Of a stretch of 63,114 nt of DNA, positions 36,061-45,312 are shown piece by piece. Both the position numbers and the translations under genes were made by a program. The notes beneath the pieces were generated by a model that did not search any database, had not been told where the DNA came from, and was given only the letters and a program-made list of their open reading frames with translations. The DNA comes from an uncultured Burkholderiaceae bacterium. Lineage in GTDB: Bacteria; Pseudomonadota; Gammaproteobacteria; Burkholderiales; Burkholderiaceae. Position 1 is the first letter of the stretch. Each line of letters starts with the position of its first letter. The stretch covers positions 1 through 63,114 of the forward strand of contig CALMPB010000366.1 of the NCBI GenBank assembly GCA_937871985.1, read 5' to 3'.

Positions 36061-36497
36061 ACCCCTCTTGGCGGACCACGGTCACGGTCGTGACCGCTTT
36101 TGGCGCGGCGCTGGGCGGTGTTTTCATCGGCCGCGAACTCTTACCCGCGGCGCCGAAACCAGGCGCCGAGCTCCACGAGGTTTTGCACCACCGACTGGCG
36201 CTAGACGGCAATCAGCAAGCGCGTCTCGAGGCGCTCGAACGGCGCTATGCGGTACAGCGCCGCGCGCTGGAGCTTGAGTTGCGGGCCGACAATGCCCGGC
36301 TTGCAGCGGCGATCGAGGCCGAGCATGGGAACGGCCCGCGTGTCGCAGCGGCCGTCGATCAGAGCCATGCCGCCATGGGCGAGCTGCAGAAAGCAACACT
36401 TTCGCATATTTTCGCAATGCGCCAGTTGCTGAAGCCCAATCAGACGACGCAATTCGACCAGGCGGTGGTGAAGGCGCTTACCGAAGATGCGCGGTGA
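36057..36497 (+). CDS. Periplasmic heavy-metal sensor, CnrX-like
   Basis: A 146-residue protein with one N-terminal transmembrane anchor (VTVVTAFGAALGGVFIG) and an all-helical periplasmic domain of the Metal_resist/CnrX type: LHEVLHHRLALDGNQQARLEAL, then ALELELRADNARLAAAIEAE, followed by VDQSHAAMGELQKATLSHIF. His residues in LHEVLHHRL and near SHIFAMRQLL could bind metal. It would sense periplasmic metal and release the sigma factor from the anti-sigma protein. It starts with GTG, overlapping its neighbours on both sides by 4 nt. Confidence 0.75.
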   Translation: MNPSWRTTVTVVTAFGAALGGVFIGRELLPAAPKPGAELHEVLHHRLALDGNQQARLEALERRYAVQRRALELELRADNARLAAAIEAEHGNGPRVAAAVDQSHAAMGELQKATLSHIFAMRQLLKPNQTTQFDQAVVKALTEDAR

Positions 36498-37078
36498 GCC
36501 TCGACTGGACGGCGCTGTCTGACGGTGAGCTCGCCGTGCTCAGCCACGCCGGCCGCCAGCTTGCCTTCGCCGAAATCGTTCGCCGCTACGAGGAAGTCGT
36601 ATTTCGTCTGGCGCGGGGCTGCTTGGGCAATGCCGACGATGCGCTTGATCTCACCCAGGAGACATTCATCTCGGCCCACCAGGCCTTGTCGCGCTACGAC
36701 GAGGCGCGCTCGATGCGGATCTGGCTTTCCGCAATCGCGCTCAACAAGTGTCGTGATCTGGCGCGCAAGCAGAAGGTTCGCCGCTTTCTTTCCTTTGCCA
36801 GCCCGTTGACGGAAGAAGCCGAGGCGATCGCGGATGACCAGGTCGCAGTCGATGATGCCACCGCTGATCGCCAGGAACTCGACTGCGTGACACGCCTGAT
36901 CGCGACGCTGCCGACGACGTTGAAGGAACCTCTCGTGCTGCGAACGATCGAGGGTCTGAGCCAGGCTGAAACCGCCGATGTCCTTGGTATCACCCAAAAG
37001 GCCGTCGAGACGCGCATTTATCGTGCGCGCGCGCGGCTAATGCGGCTAATGGAGAAGCTAGGCCGACCAGTTCAATAG
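36494..37078 (+). CDS. ECF RNA polymerase sigma factor (CnrH/RpoE-like)
   Basis: A 194-residue sigma-70 family ECF factor. Region 2 is FAEIVRRYEEVVFRLARG and DALDLTQETFISAHQAL; region 4 is LPTTLKEPLVLRTIEGLSQA with HTH ETADVLGITQKAVETRIYRA. The GTG start overlaps the sensor stop, so the three genes are translationally coupled in the order anti-sigma, sensor, sigma, as in cnrYXH. I infer that it recognises the GAGGG-N16-CGTA motif found before its own operon and eleven other genes. Confidence 0.9.
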   Translation: MSLDWTALSDGELAVLSHAGRQLAFAEIVRRYEEVVFRLARGCLGNADDALDLTQETFISAHQALSRYDEARSMRIWLSAIALNKCRDLARKQKVRRFLSFASPLTEEAEAIADDQVAVDDATADRQELDCVTRLIATLPTTLKEPLVLRTIEGLSQAETADVLGITQKAVETRIYRARARLMRLMEKLGRPVQ

Positions 37079-37877
37079 GTCGGCGTGCTCGAGGTGAAAG
37101 CAGCGGCTTCCAGGTATTGACGAATGGACGACCGTCGATTCCGGGGTATTGAGCCGGGATGCAGCTTATATATGAATCGCTTGCACGCAATATCTTAGTT
37201 TTGTTTGATGCGATATTGGCAATTCGTGGCAAATCGAAGATCCTATATGCAAGCAAGATTAGATATAGAAGCGGCCGTTCGTGGCGCCGAGCTGTTCACG
37301 CCAACCCGGCGATATTTCTGACAATTGAAATAGTGCCGGGCGCACAATGCAAAGATTACTTCCATTGCAGCGTCATGGACAGCCCGAAACGGTGCCCCGA
37401 TCACAAAGACGATCTTCATTCGCATTGTCGATCTTTGAAGCCGTGCGAGCGACCTCGCGAGCCTTCCGCAAACCAACGCGATCGCGCTGCACGTCAATGC
37501 CAGATTGTCGGTTTTCGCAATGTCGTCCCAAGCGCTCAGCGTCATTGCGCCTCTCAGGAGACCTGATCACAGGACGCGAAGAAATGAAGTTAAAACTACG
37601 TTGCGATGACTGGCCCAAGGCCCCATGATCGCTTTCGCAAACCGCGAAATCGCGACCGCCCTCTCCGCCTGCATCCATATTGCGCAATGTACCGAGCTCG
37701 GCGTCTGACGTTCGCTGATCCTTTTCAGCCGGCGTGCGTTTCCGCACACGCATATCTGTACTGATCATTGGACGATAGACACATAAGGGTGGTTGCCGCC
37801 GAAGCGCGCCGCGAGGGCGAATTGACAGTCGCTGCTCGACTTTTCCGGCAACAATCTGTTCGACCAAGAAACTTTTG
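37079..37877. other. Long intergenic region before copA
   Basis: About 800 bp. 37150-37270 is AT-rich. Frames on both strands (for example 37243-37545 on minus) have no family resemblance. I see no confident gene; the copA promoter motif follows. Confidence 0.35.
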
Positions 37878-37904
37878 ATGAGGGAAGCGCGCGCGGGCCG
37901 CGTA
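37878..37904 (+). promoter_or_regulatory. ECF-sigma-type promoter motif, copAB operon
   Basis: ATGAGGG, 16 nt, CGTATCC. It ends 41 nt before the copA ATG at 37946. Confidence 0.65.
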
Positions 37905-37945
37905 TCCTTATGAGAACGCCAAACGCTCGTCAGGCCAGAGAGACC

Positions 37946-39937
37946 ATGCAGCATCCATACAGTCGACGTCAGTTCATGCGCGGCAGCGCCGTTGTCGGCG
38001 GCAGCCTTGCGCTGTCGAGCTATTTCCCCGCCTGGGCCCAACCGGTGTCGGCGGGTATAACCGCCCCGCTTCCGACCGTCTCGGGCAACGACATCACTTT
38101 ACGCATCGCCCGGCAGACAATGATGGTCGACGGGCGGTCGTCACCAGCGATCGGCATCAACGGCACGGTCCCGGCACCGCTCATCCGACTGCGCGAAGGG
38201 CAAAACGTCAAGCTCAACGTCATCAATGACCTTGCGGAGGACAGCTCGATCCACTGGCATGGACTGCTGGTCCCTCCCCAGTTCGATGGGGTGCCCGGCG
38301 TCTCGTTTCCGGGAATCAGGGGTCGTTCAAGTTATCTGTACGAGTTCCCGGTTCGGCAGAATGGCACCTACTGGTACCATAGCCATTCCGGTCTGCAGGA
38401 GCAGCTTGGCCACTATGGCCCGATCGTGATCGATCCGGCCGGCGAGGATCCGGTTAAATATGATCGCGAGCATGTGATCGTACTTTCCGACCATAGCCAG
38501 ATTTCGCCTGAGGGTATTTTCAGGCGCATGAAGGTCGATCCGGGCCACTTCAATTTCCAGCGGCAGACATTGGCGGGCCTGCTCGCCGGGCGCGACCAGA
38601 CGCTCAAGGATCGCGTCGACTGGGGCAAGATGCGTATGGACCCGACAGACGTTTCGGATGCGACCGGACCCGCTTACACCTATCTGGTCAACGGCCATGG
38701 CCCGTTCGACAACTGGACGGCGCTGTTCACGCCCGGCCAGCGAGTGCGGCTACGCGTTGTCAACGCCTCGGCGATGACAACCTTCAACGTCCGCATTCCC
38801 GGACTCAGGCTGACGATCGTCCAGGCCGATGGCCAGAACGTCATGCCGGTCGAGGTCGAGGAATTCCAGATTGGCGTCGCCGAAACCTATGACGCGATCG
38901 TCACCCCGACCGAGGACAAGGCATTCACCCTTGTCGGGGAGGCCGTCGACCGCTCGGGCATGGCGCGGGCGACGCTCGCGCCGCGTGCGGGCATGGCTGC
39001 AGAAGTTCCGCCGCTCAGGAAGCGGCCGCTTGCGACCATGAAGGACATGGGCATGGGCGACATGTCGATGGGCGGCATGCAGGGCATGGATATGTCAGGT
39101 GGCGGCATGGCGGGCATGGATATGTCCGGTGGTGCGATGCGCGGGGTCGATTCGACTGCCGAGAAGAATCCGTCGGCGAAACTCGCGACCACCGCGATCG
39201 CCGCGGGCGCCGCCGCCATGACCGGAATGGATCATGGCGCGATGCCGATGGACCATTCGGGCATGACTGCTGACGGAGGCGCCATGGCCGGGATGGATCA
39301 CGGCGCGATGCCGGCGCAGTCGGGCAGCATGCCCGGGATGGACCATGGCTCGATGGATATGGGCTCCATGGATATGGGCTCGATGAAGATGCGCGACTTC
39401 TCCAAGGCGCCGCAGGTCAAAAAGGGCCCTGGCGTTCAGACCATCTCGCCGATGCCGATGGACCGGACCGGCGAGCCCGGCCAGGGGCTGGAGGACGTCG
39501 GCCACAAGGTTCTGACCTACCGCGACCTGATCTCCCTCGAACGCAACCCCGACGTGCGTGCACCGTCGCGCAGCATCGACATCCACCTGACCGGCAACAT
39601 GGAACGCTTCATGTGGTCGTTCGATGGCGAGAAAATGTCCGACCACCATGAGCCGATCCCGTTCATCGAGGGCGAACGGGTGCGCGTGAACCTCATCAAC
39701 GATAGCATGATGGGTCATCCGATCCACATTCATGGTCACTTTTTCGAGCTCGTGACCGGACATGGCGATCACGCGCCGCGCAAGCATACCGTGATCGTGC
39801 AGCCGGGCGGGAAAGTGACGTGGGACCTCACCGCCGATGCGGTCGGCGACTGGGCATTCCATTGTCACCTGCTCTACCACATGCACGCCGGGATGATGCG
39901 CGTCGTCAGCGTTCGGCCGAAGGGAGCGGCGGCATGA
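37946..39937 (+). CDS. copA: Copper-resistance multicopper oxidase CopA
   Basis: A 663-residue periplasmic oxidase exported by Tat (SRRQFMRG twin-Arg motif). Three cupredoxin domains hold the copper sites: SIHWHGLL and YWYHSHSG for the trinuclear centre, then HPIHIHGHFFEL and FHCHLLYHMHAGMM at the C-terminus for the T1, T2 and T3 coppers. Between domains is a long Met/His-rich region of GMDM, MDHGAM and GSMDMG repeats that can bind many Cu(I) ions. It oxidises Cu(I) to the less toxic Cu(II). ATG at 37946; its stop overlaps copB (ATGA). Confidence 0.96.
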   Translation: MQHPYSRRQFMRGSAVVGGSLALSSYFPAWAQPVSAGITAPLPTVSGNDITLRIARQTMMVDGRSSPAIGINGTVPAPLIRLREGQNVKLNVINDLAEDSSIHWHGLLVPPQFDGVPGVSFPGIRGRSSYLYEFPVRQNGTYWYHSHSGLQEQLGHYGPIVIDPAGEDPVKYDREHVIVLSDHSQISPEGIFRRMKVDPGHFNFQRQTLAGLLAGRDQTLKDRVDWGKMRMDPTDVSDATGPAYTYLVNGHGPFDNWTALFTPGQRVRLRVVNASAMTTFNVRIPGLRLTIVQADGQNVMPVEVEEFQIGVAETYDAIVTPTEDKAFTLVGEAVDRSGMARATLAPRAGMAAEVPPLRKRPLATMKDMGMGDMSMGGMQGMDMSGGGMAGMDMSGGAMRGVDSTAEKNPSAKLATTAIAAGAAAMTGMDHGAMPMDHSGMTADGGAMAGMDHGAMPAQSGSMPGMDHGSMDMGSMDMGSMKMRDFSKAPQVKKGPGVQTISPMPMDRTGEPGQGLEDVGHKVLTYRDLISLERNPDVRAPSRSIDIHLTGNMERFMWSFDGEKMSDHHEPIPFIEGERVRVNLINDSMMGHPIHIHGHFFELVTGHGDHAPRKHTVIVQPGGKVTWDLTADAVGDWAFHCHLLYHMHAGMMRVVSVRPKGAAA

Positions 39938-41145
39938 TCCGGCTCGTCACCGCGCTCGCGGCCACATCTGCGCTCGCCGTTACAGTTACCGCACCCGCGC
40001 AGGGCCAGTCGATGCAGGGTATGCCCGGCATGTCGATGCCTGCGAAGAAACCGGCGCCCAAGAAGCCGGCGGCGACAAAGAAGCCCGCAGCGAAAAAAGC
40101 GGTTCCGATGAAACGAACCTCCGTGCGCAAACCAGCAACGGCTGCTCGTCAGCCGGCCGCAAAGACCAATGATCAGTCGATGAGCGACATGCCCGGAATG
40201 ACCGGCATGGATCACGGCGCGATGAAAATGCCCGCCGCACCGGCGCAGTCGGGCACGATGGAAGGGATGGACCATGGCGCCATGCCCGGCATGCAATCGC
40301 AACCGGGAGCATCAACGATGCCCGGAATGAACATGCCGGCCGCCCAGGCTGGCCATGACATGTCGGCGATGCCCGGCTTGGCTCAAACGGGGACGAACCT
40401 GCCCGCAGGGACTGCCGCTGCGCCGCGGCCACCGATGGACCATTATGCGGAGAAGCTCTTTCCCGCTCCCGAAATGGCGGCGGCCCGCCGCGACATGATG
40501 CGGGAACAGGGCGGCCAGACCAATTATCAGGTCATGTTCAATCTTGCCGAATATCAGGCGCGGAAGGGACGCGATGGTTACCGTTGGGACGGCGAGGCCT
40601 GGATCGGCGGCGACATCAATCGCCTGTGGCTGAAATCTGAAGGTGAAGGCGCGTTCCGTCAAGGGGTCGAGGCGGCGGAGGTCCAAGCGCTCTACAGCCG
40701 GGCGATCGGACCCTATTTCAACCTGCAGGGCGGCATCCGCCACGACTTCAAGCCGGGCCGGCCGACGACCTACGCGACCATCGGCTTCGAGGGTCTGGCG
40801 CCCTATTGGTTCGAGGTCGAGGGTGCGCTGTTCCTCTCGGACAAGGGTGATCTGCTCGGCCGGCTGGAAGGCTATTATGATCAGCGCATCACACAGCGCG
40901 TGGTTCTGCAGCCGCGGGTCGAGCTCAATCTGGCCGCGCAGGATGTGCCCGAGACGCGCACGGGCGCGGGCCTGTCGAGCGCCGAATTGGGACTTAGGCT
41001 GCGCTACGAGATCACGCGGCAGTTCGCGCCCTATATCGGCATCTCCTACGCGGCGAAAACCGGGCAGACCGCCCGCTACGCGCGCGCTGACGGTGAGGAT
41101 CCTACCGTTACGAGCTTGGTCGCCGGCGTTCGGCTCTGGTTCTAA
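39934..41145 (+). CDS. copB: Outer-membrane copper resistance protein CopB
   Basis: A 403-residue outer-membrane protein. A signal peptide and a Lys/Ala/Pro-rich stretch (KKPAATKKPAAKK) lead to Met/His repeats (MTGMDHGAMKM, MDHGAMPGM). A C-terminal beta-barrel of the CopB family follows from DHYAEKLFPAPEMAAARRDM to LVAGVRLWF with a terminal Phe. It is coupled to copA by ATGA. Together they sequester and handle copper in the periplasm and outer membrane. Confidence 0.94.
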   Translation: MIRLVTALAATSALAVTVTAPAQGQSMQGMPGMSMPAKKPAPKKPAATKKPAAKKAVPMKRTSVRKPATAARQPAAKTNDQSMSDMPGMTGMDHGAMKMPAAPAQSGTMEGMDHGAMPGMQSQPGASTMPGMNMPAAQAGHDMSAMPGLAQTGTNLPAGTAAAPRPPMDHYAEKLFPAPEMAAARRDMMREQGGQTNYQVMFNLAEYQARKGRDGYRWDGEAWIGGDINRLWLKSEGEGAFRQGVEAAEVQALYSRAIGPYFNLQGGIRHDFKPGRPTTYATIGFEGLAPYWFEVEGALFLSDKGDLLGRLEGYYDQRITQRVVLQPRVELNLAAQDVPETRTGAGLSSAELGLRLRYEITRQFAPYIGISYAAKTGQTARYARADGEDPTVTSLVAGVRLWF

Positions 41146-41165
41146 TATTCGTAGAAAGGGAGGAA

Positions 41166-41780
41166 ATGATGGACCGCGCAAGAATGAGGCACCATTTTCC
41201 GAGCGTGGCCTTCGTCGTGATCGCGGCGATCGCGCTGATCATCGCGGCTGCGGGTTTCATATATTTCGGCGTTTATAATATTGCAGCCGACGATCCGCAT
41301 ACGCGACCCGTCTATTCCATGCTTGAGAGCCTGCGCGATCGATCGATCGCGGTGCATTCGCAGAACATCGCGGCGCCCGCAAACCTCTCCGATCCGAAGC
41401 GCATATCGTCCGGTGCCGCGCTCTACACGGAAATGTGCTCGGGCTGCCATCTGGGGCCGGGCGTCGAACGCAGCGAGATGAGCCAGGGTCTCTATCCTCA
41501 AGCGCCCGAGCTTGCCAAAACCACCGATCTGTCGCCTGCGGAGCAATTCTGGATCATCAAGCATGGCGTCAAGCTGAGCGCGATGCCGGCATGGGGCAAG
41601 ACCCATCCCGATCCGTTGATCTGGAACATGGTGGCGTTCGTTCGCAAGCTGCCGGGCATGACCCCCGAGCAATACAAGACCCTGATCGCGAGCGCACCGG
41701 CCGAGCACGATGAGATGATGAAGGACATGGGCGGGATGAAGGGGATGGCAATGCCCGCAGCGCCGAATGGACATGACTGA
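41166..41780 (+). CDS. Membrane-anchored c-type cytochrome
   Basis: A 204-residue protein with one N-terminal transmembrane anchor (FVVIAAIALIIAAAGFIYF) and one heme-c site CSGCH; the likely distal ligand is the Met of LSAMPAWGKTH. The C-terminus is Met-rich (MMKDMGGMKGMAM). It lies 21 nt after copB in the same operon, so it may pass electrons from the multicopper oxidase or other copper redox steps to the respiratory chain. Such cytochromes are common in sphingomonad copAB operons. Confidence 0.85.
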   Translation: MMDRARMRHHFPSVAFVVIAAIALIIAAAGFIYFGVYNIAADDPHTRPVYSMLESLRDRSIAVHSQNIAAPANLSDPKRISSGAALYTEMCSGCHLGPGVERSEMSQGLYPQAPELAKTTDLSPAEQFWIIKHGVKLSAMPAWGKTHPDPLIWNMVAFVRKLPGMTPEQYKTLIASAPAEHDEMMKDMGGMKGMAMPAAPNGHD

Positions 41781-41810
41781 GATCCGCGCGACACGCTCAG
41801 GCACCACTCT

Positions 41811-42542
41811 ATGAGGAGCCCGCGCGCGAGGCTGCATCTGCTTGCCAGCCGCGCGCACAAATGGTTGGCCATCGTCGTCGGCGCGCAGCTTCTGCTCTGG
41901 TTCGCGAGCGGCGCGCTGATGAGCTTTTTGCCTATCGGCCGCGTCCACGGCGACCACCTCGTCGACCGCACCACGGGCATGCCGCTGAACCCGGGGATCG
42001 GGCTCGCCGCACCATCGGAATATTTGCGGTCTCTCGGAGAGCCGGTCCAGAGCATCACCATCCGGATGCTTGGAAGCAAACCAGTTGCGGAAGTGATGAC
42101 GGCGAAAGGCGTCACGCTCGTCGACGCGGTCACCGCCTCACGTCTCCCGCCGCTCGATGCACAAATTGCCGAGACGATTGCGCGCGACGCCTGGCGCGGA
42201 CCGGACAGGCCCATAGCGAGCGTCACCCTCGTTTCCGACCCCGGCGCCGAGTACAGAGGTCCGCTCCCGGCGTGGCGGGTCGCTTTTGCGGATGCCGACG
42301 CGACACGGATTTTTATCCCGGCTTCGACCGGTCGCATCGCGGCGGTCCGCACCGGGACCTGGCGGCTCTACGATTTCTTCTGGGGGCTCCACATCATGGA
42401 CTGGAAGAATCACGAGAATTTCAACACGCCTTGGCTCCTCAGTTTCGCGCTTGGCGGGATTGTCCTTTGGCTGGGCGGGGCCGTGCTTCTCTACATGCGC
42501 TGGCCTGTCCGGCGCCGCCGAGCGGTCTCGCGACCGACATAG
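41811..42542 (+). CDS. PepSY-domain membrane protein
   Basis: A 243-residue protein with an N-terminal transmembrane helix (IVVGAQLLLWFASGALMSF), a periplasmic PepSY-like region (QIAETIARDAWRGP and PAWRVAFADADATRIFIP) and a C-terminal helix (LSFALGGIVLWLGGAVLLYM). The His residues of ASRAHKWLA and FFWGLHIMDW could bind heme as in related ferric-reductase-like PepSY-TM proteins. It is 30 nt after the cytochrome gene and likely a membrane redox partner. Confidence 0.75.
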   Translation: MRSPRARLHLLASRAHKWLAIVVGAQLLLWFASGALMSFLPIGRVHGDHLVDRTTGMPLNPGIGLAAPSEYLRSLGEPVQSITIRMLGSKPVAEVMTAKGVTLVDAVTASRLPPLDAQIAETIARDAWRGPDRPIASVTLVSDPGAEYRGPLPAWRVAFADADATRIFIPASTGRIAAVRTGTWRLYDFFWGLHIMDWKNHENFNTPWLLSFALGGIVLWLGGAVLLYMRWPVRRRRAVSRPT

Positions 42543-42569
42543 CAACGTGCGGGGGCACAGGAGAAAGCA

Positions 42570-43040
42570 ATGGAACAGATGGGAAAAAAGCAGGGCGTGA
42601 TGAGCCCATATGCGAGCCTGGCCGTGCAGACGCTGGTCAGCGGCGTGATCATGTATCTCGTCATGTTCGTCATGATCGATGGGCTCGACAGCTTCTACAA
42701 CAATCTCAACATGGTCTACATGACGCTGATGATGGTCGCACCGATGGTGGTGCTGATGATCCTCGCCATGAAGCATATGTTTCCCAATAAGGGCGCGAAT
42801 GTCGCGATCCTGGCGATCTCTGCGATTGGGTTTCTTGGCTCGTTCGCCCTGATCAGAACCCAGACGACGATCGGTGATCGCGCCTTTCTGCGCTCGATGA
42901 TCCCGCACCACTCGGGCGCCATTCTGATGTGCCAGCAGGCGTCGATCCGCGATCCCGAGATCAAGCAGCTGTGCGGCAATATCATCAGCTCGCAACGCCA
43001 GGAGATCGACCAGATGAAGGTGATCCTGCAGCGGATGTAG
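42570..43040 (+). CDS. DUF305-domain membrane protein
   Basis: A 156-residue protein with three N-terminal transmembrane helices and a DUF305-type C-terminal domain (RSMIPHHSGAILMCQQASI, SQRQEIDQMKVIL). The MIPHH motif and downstream His/Met residues are characteristic. DUF305 proteins cluster with copper genes and are thought to bind metal in a ferritin-like helical bundle. It is the last gene of the copA operon. The Cys residues (LMCQQ, KQLCG) are unusual and might add metal ligands. Confidence 0.8.
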   Translation: MEQMGKKQGVMSPYASLAVQTLVSGVIMYLVMFVMIDGLDSFYNNLNMVYMTLMMVAPMVVLMILAMKHMFPNKGANVAILAISAIGFLGSFALIRTQTTIGDRAFLRSMIPHHSGAILMCQQASIRDPEIKQLCGNIISSQRQEIDQMKVILQRM

Positions 43041-43233
43041 ACAGCCGAACCGCAAGGCCGGTGGGGACCGCTGCCACCTCTCGGCGTTCGCGACTCGAAC
43101 GTCTGACCGCGCGCGCCAGAAGGAACTCTTCGGTGCTGTCACCGGCTGCTCGGAACGCCGCCGATCTCATTTCGCTCCCGCACCATCGAGGGGCGCGAGG
43201 GCCTGACCAAATTTCGCGTGTTTCAGGCCCATT

Positions 43234-43260
43234 GCGAGGGTTCGGGCGTTCTGGCGCGTA
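43234..43260 (+). promoter_or_regulatory. ECF-sigma-type promoter motif, secreted DUF305 gene
   Basis: GCGAGGG, 16 nt, CGTATCA. It ends 21 nt before the ATG at 43282, so the copA operon's distal genes get an extra promoter here. Confidence 0.55.
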
Positions 43261-43281
43261 TCACCAAACAAGGAGGCCGAC

Positions 43282-43677
43282 ATGTCGAGAACGAGACTAG
43301 GGCTGATCGCGGGTGTGCTGGCCATGACCGCTGCCCCTGCGCTGGCCCAAACACCAGCCATGCAGCACGGCCAAGCCGGCATGCAGGGCATGGACCATTC
43401 CAAGATGATGATGAACGATCCGGGCAATCCCTATGGACCGGCTGAAATGGACATGCATCGCAAGATGATGTCGGCCAAGGGTTCGGATGCGGCGGAGACG
43501 TGGACGCGCAAGATGATCGAGCATCACCGCGGCGCGATCGCCATGTCGCGGATCGCTCAGCGTGACGCGAAGGATGCCGACACGCGCCAGATGGCGGCGA
43601 TGACGGTCACCAAGCAGGAAAAGGACATTGCGGAGCTCCAGGATTGGCTTCGCAAGCACGGCAAGCGCCCGCAGTAG
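43282..43677 (+). CDS. Secreted DUF305-domain protein
   Basis: A 131-residue periplasmic protein: signal peptide ending APALAQ, a Met-rich linker (MQGMDHSKMMMN) and a DUF305 bundle with KMIEHHRGAIAMSRI and VTKQEKDIAELQDWL. Unlike the membrane version at 42570 it has no anchor. AAGGAGG precedes the start. A strong terminator follows 10 nt after the stop. It probably buffers periplasmic copper. Confidence 0.85.
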   Translation: MSRTRLGLIAGVLAMTAAPALAQTPAMQHGQAGMQGMDHSKMMMNDPGNPYGPAEMDMHRKMMSAKGSDAAETWTRKMIEHHRGAIAMSRIAQRDAKDADTRQMAAMTVTKQEKDIAELQDWLRKHGKRPQ

Positions 43678-43686
43678 CGGTCGCCC

Positions 43687-43735
43687 GCCCCGCCCTGGTT
43701 TTCCCTGAGCACCCCTGTCAGGGCGGGGCAAATTT
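43687..43735 (+). terminator. Rho-independent terminator after DUF305
   Basis: A perfect 11-bp stem, GCCCCGCCCTG (43687-43697) with CAGGGCGGGGC (43719-43729), then AAATTTT. It separates the DUF305 and DUF411 genes. Confidence 0.7.
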
Positions 43736-43749
43736 TCGGAGCACATCAT

Positions 43750-44196
43750 ATGAAGCAAACTGTCCATGCCTGCCTCGCCCTCGTCCTTTTTGCGTCGCCG
43801 GTCGCGGCATCGGCGGCGTCCGCGATCGCGATGCATCGCGATCCTGGATGCGGCTGCTGCGAAAAGTGGGCCGCGCAGATCCGTCGAGAACTCGGTCGGC
43901 CTGTGCGCACATTGGACGACCCCAACCGATCTGCCTTTCAGGCGAAGCTGGGAGTTCCTGCTGATCTGGCTTCCTGTCACACGGCGGTGATCGACGGCGT
44001 GGTTGTCGAAGGGCACGTGCCGGCCGCCGATATCAAACGCGTTCTCGCGGAGAAGCCGCGCGGGATTCGTGGACTGGCGGTCGGTGGGATGCCGCTCGGG
44101 TCGCCGGGGATGGAAATGCCTGGCATGAGGGCGCAACGCTACGACGTGATCGCATTCGGCGCGGGCGGACGTCGGGCGTATGCCCGCCATGGCTAA
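43750..44196 (+). CDS. DUF411 (CopG-like) periplasmic metal protein
   Basis: A 148-residue exported protein of the DUF411 family. After a signal peptide (ending VAASAAS) comes MHRDPGCGCCEKWA, the Cys triplet that likely binds Cu(I), and later CHTAVIDGVVVEGHVP. Related proteins (CopG) interconvert Cu(I) and Cu(II) on a four-Cys site. It lies beyond the terminator at 43687-43729, so it probably has its own promoter, which I could not identify. Confidence 0.85.
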   Translation: MKQTVHACLALVLFASPVAASAASAIAMHRDPGCGCCEKWAAQIRRELGRPVRTLDDPNRSAFQAKLGVPADLASCHTAVIDGVVVEGHVPAADIKRVLAEKPRGIRGLAVGGMPLGSPGMEMPGMRAQRYDVIAFGAGGRRAYARHG

Positions 44197-44498
44197 GACT
44201 GCACGATTTCCGCAAACATGGATCGCTTCAACGGCGCGCGACAAGGATTTGCGCCGTGCGTCGTGGTTCCGATATACTTGGCTCGAACGCAAGGGTGGCT
44301 TCAAAAGGCAATAAATGCTAGAAGATTCGGTGCACATTGACCCCCATCCTGCCACCATCCTCGGGGTGGGGGACCAGAATTGCGTGTCGCACAACTTCGG
44401 CATTCGCGCACCTACGAGGGCCGGTGCCACAGAAGGGAGGCGGTTGCAGGTGATGCGCTTGCATTGACTCACGACTTCAATCGTCCGACATTGATCAG
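44197..44498. other. Intergenic region before the Cus operon
   Basis: About 300 bp. It may hold the promoter of the downstream pump operon. The sequence ACAAGGATTT...CGTCGTGG near 44241 resembles the ECF motif only loosely. Confidence 0.35.
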
Positions 44499-44870
44499 GT
44501 GCTGAAAAGCCGTCTCGCCTTTATGCTCCTCGTGGGCGCGTTGTGCGGTCTCTTCGGACTGCAGGCGGCCTACGCGATTGGCCCGATCGCGTCGCCGACG
44601 GTGATGGCCGCCGCTCATGCAACCCCTATGGGGGCCGACTGCGTCGACATGGCCATGCAGCAGCAGGGGCAAAAACAACCACCCTGCAAAGGGCTGACGC
44701 TCGATTGTGTAGCTCAAATGGGCTGCGTCGTGCCGATGACCGTCGAAAACGCGGCTCCCGCTGTCGATCGCGACCGCTTGCCTGGCGAACCGGAATTCTG
44801 GCCCGCCGTGATTGTCCTGGCGGGTGGCACGATCAGCCCCGAACCACACCCCCCGTCAAGCCTCATCTGA
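44499..44870 (+). CDS. Small exported Cys-containing protein
   Basis: A 123-residue protein with a signal peptide (LAFMLLVGALCGLFG, cleavage near AYA). Three separated Cys sites occur in the mature part (DCVDMAMQQ, PPCKGLTLDC, MGCVVPM), with a Met-rich context that might bind copper. The family is not named by me, but such genes commonly precede CusCBA-type pumps in sphingomonads. The GTG start at 44499 follows no strong ribosome site. Confidence 0.55.
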   Translation: MLKSRLAFMLLVGALCGLFGLQAAYAIGPIASPTVMAAAHATPMGADCVDMAMQQQGQKQPPCKGLTLDCVAQMGCVVPMTVENAAPAVDRDRLPGEPEFWPAVIVLAGGTISPEPHPPSSLI

Positions 44871-44948
44871 TTGCCCTCGCCTGTGGGTGCGCCGCGTCAT
44901 GACCGCTCGCACCGCAGCGCTGACGTCACATCACTAGAGGATATTATC

Positions 44949-45218
44949 ATGATCACTCTGCTTGTTGCGGTCGCGCTTGCGGCCGCTCCCCAATCGTCTT
45001 CCTCCGAAGCGGCTCCCGTGTCAAAAGCCGCATCTTCCGGTCACTATGAATGGCGCCCTGGTCCCGATTTTGGATCGAAGTCGACTGGACCCGCGATGCG
45101 ACGGGTCTGGGTGCCTGACCGCAAACAGCCTGCTTGTGACTGCACAATGATGAAGGTCGATCCGACAACCTGCATGCATAAGTCGTCCGTCGACCGCCCG
45201 GATGGCGGCCCACGTTGA
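44949..45218 (+). CDS. Small exported protein with CDC motif
   Basis: An 89-residue protein with a short signal peptide (MITLLVAVALAAAPQ). The mature part has a CDC plus single Cys arrangement (KQPACDCTMMKVDPTTCMHK) rich in Cys, Met and His, suggesting metal binding. It lies between the preceding small exported protein and the CusC-like gene. The ATG at 44949 is preferred to an upstream start without a signal sequence. Not a named family. Confidence 0.55.
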   Translation: MITLLVAVALAAAPQSSSSEAAPVSKAASSGHYEWRPGPDFGSKSTGPAMRRVWVPDRKQPACDCTMMKVDPTTCMHKSSVDRPDGGPR

Positions 45219-45312
45219 TCACCTGGAAGCAAGGCGACGCGGCAATTCGGCGCTTCGAGCAACACTGCTGAAAATGTCGGTCGCCCTGCCCGGCTTGCTA
45301 CGGAAGAATTCT

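Noticed and set aside
37243..37545. A 100-residue minus-strand frame in the copA upstream region.
   Set aside because: Hydrophobic-looking stretch but no family and no ribosome site; not enough support.
39095..39886. Minus-strand frame rich in His within copA.
   Set aside because: Its His richness is only the complement of the ATG/ATC-rich Met and Asp codons of CopA.
44236..44265. Sequence ACAAGGATTT...CGTCGTGG before the Cus operon as a further ECF-type promoter.
   Set aside because: Spacing and both boxes differ from the 12 accepted sites (no GAGGG or AAGGG exactly 16 nt from CGTA).
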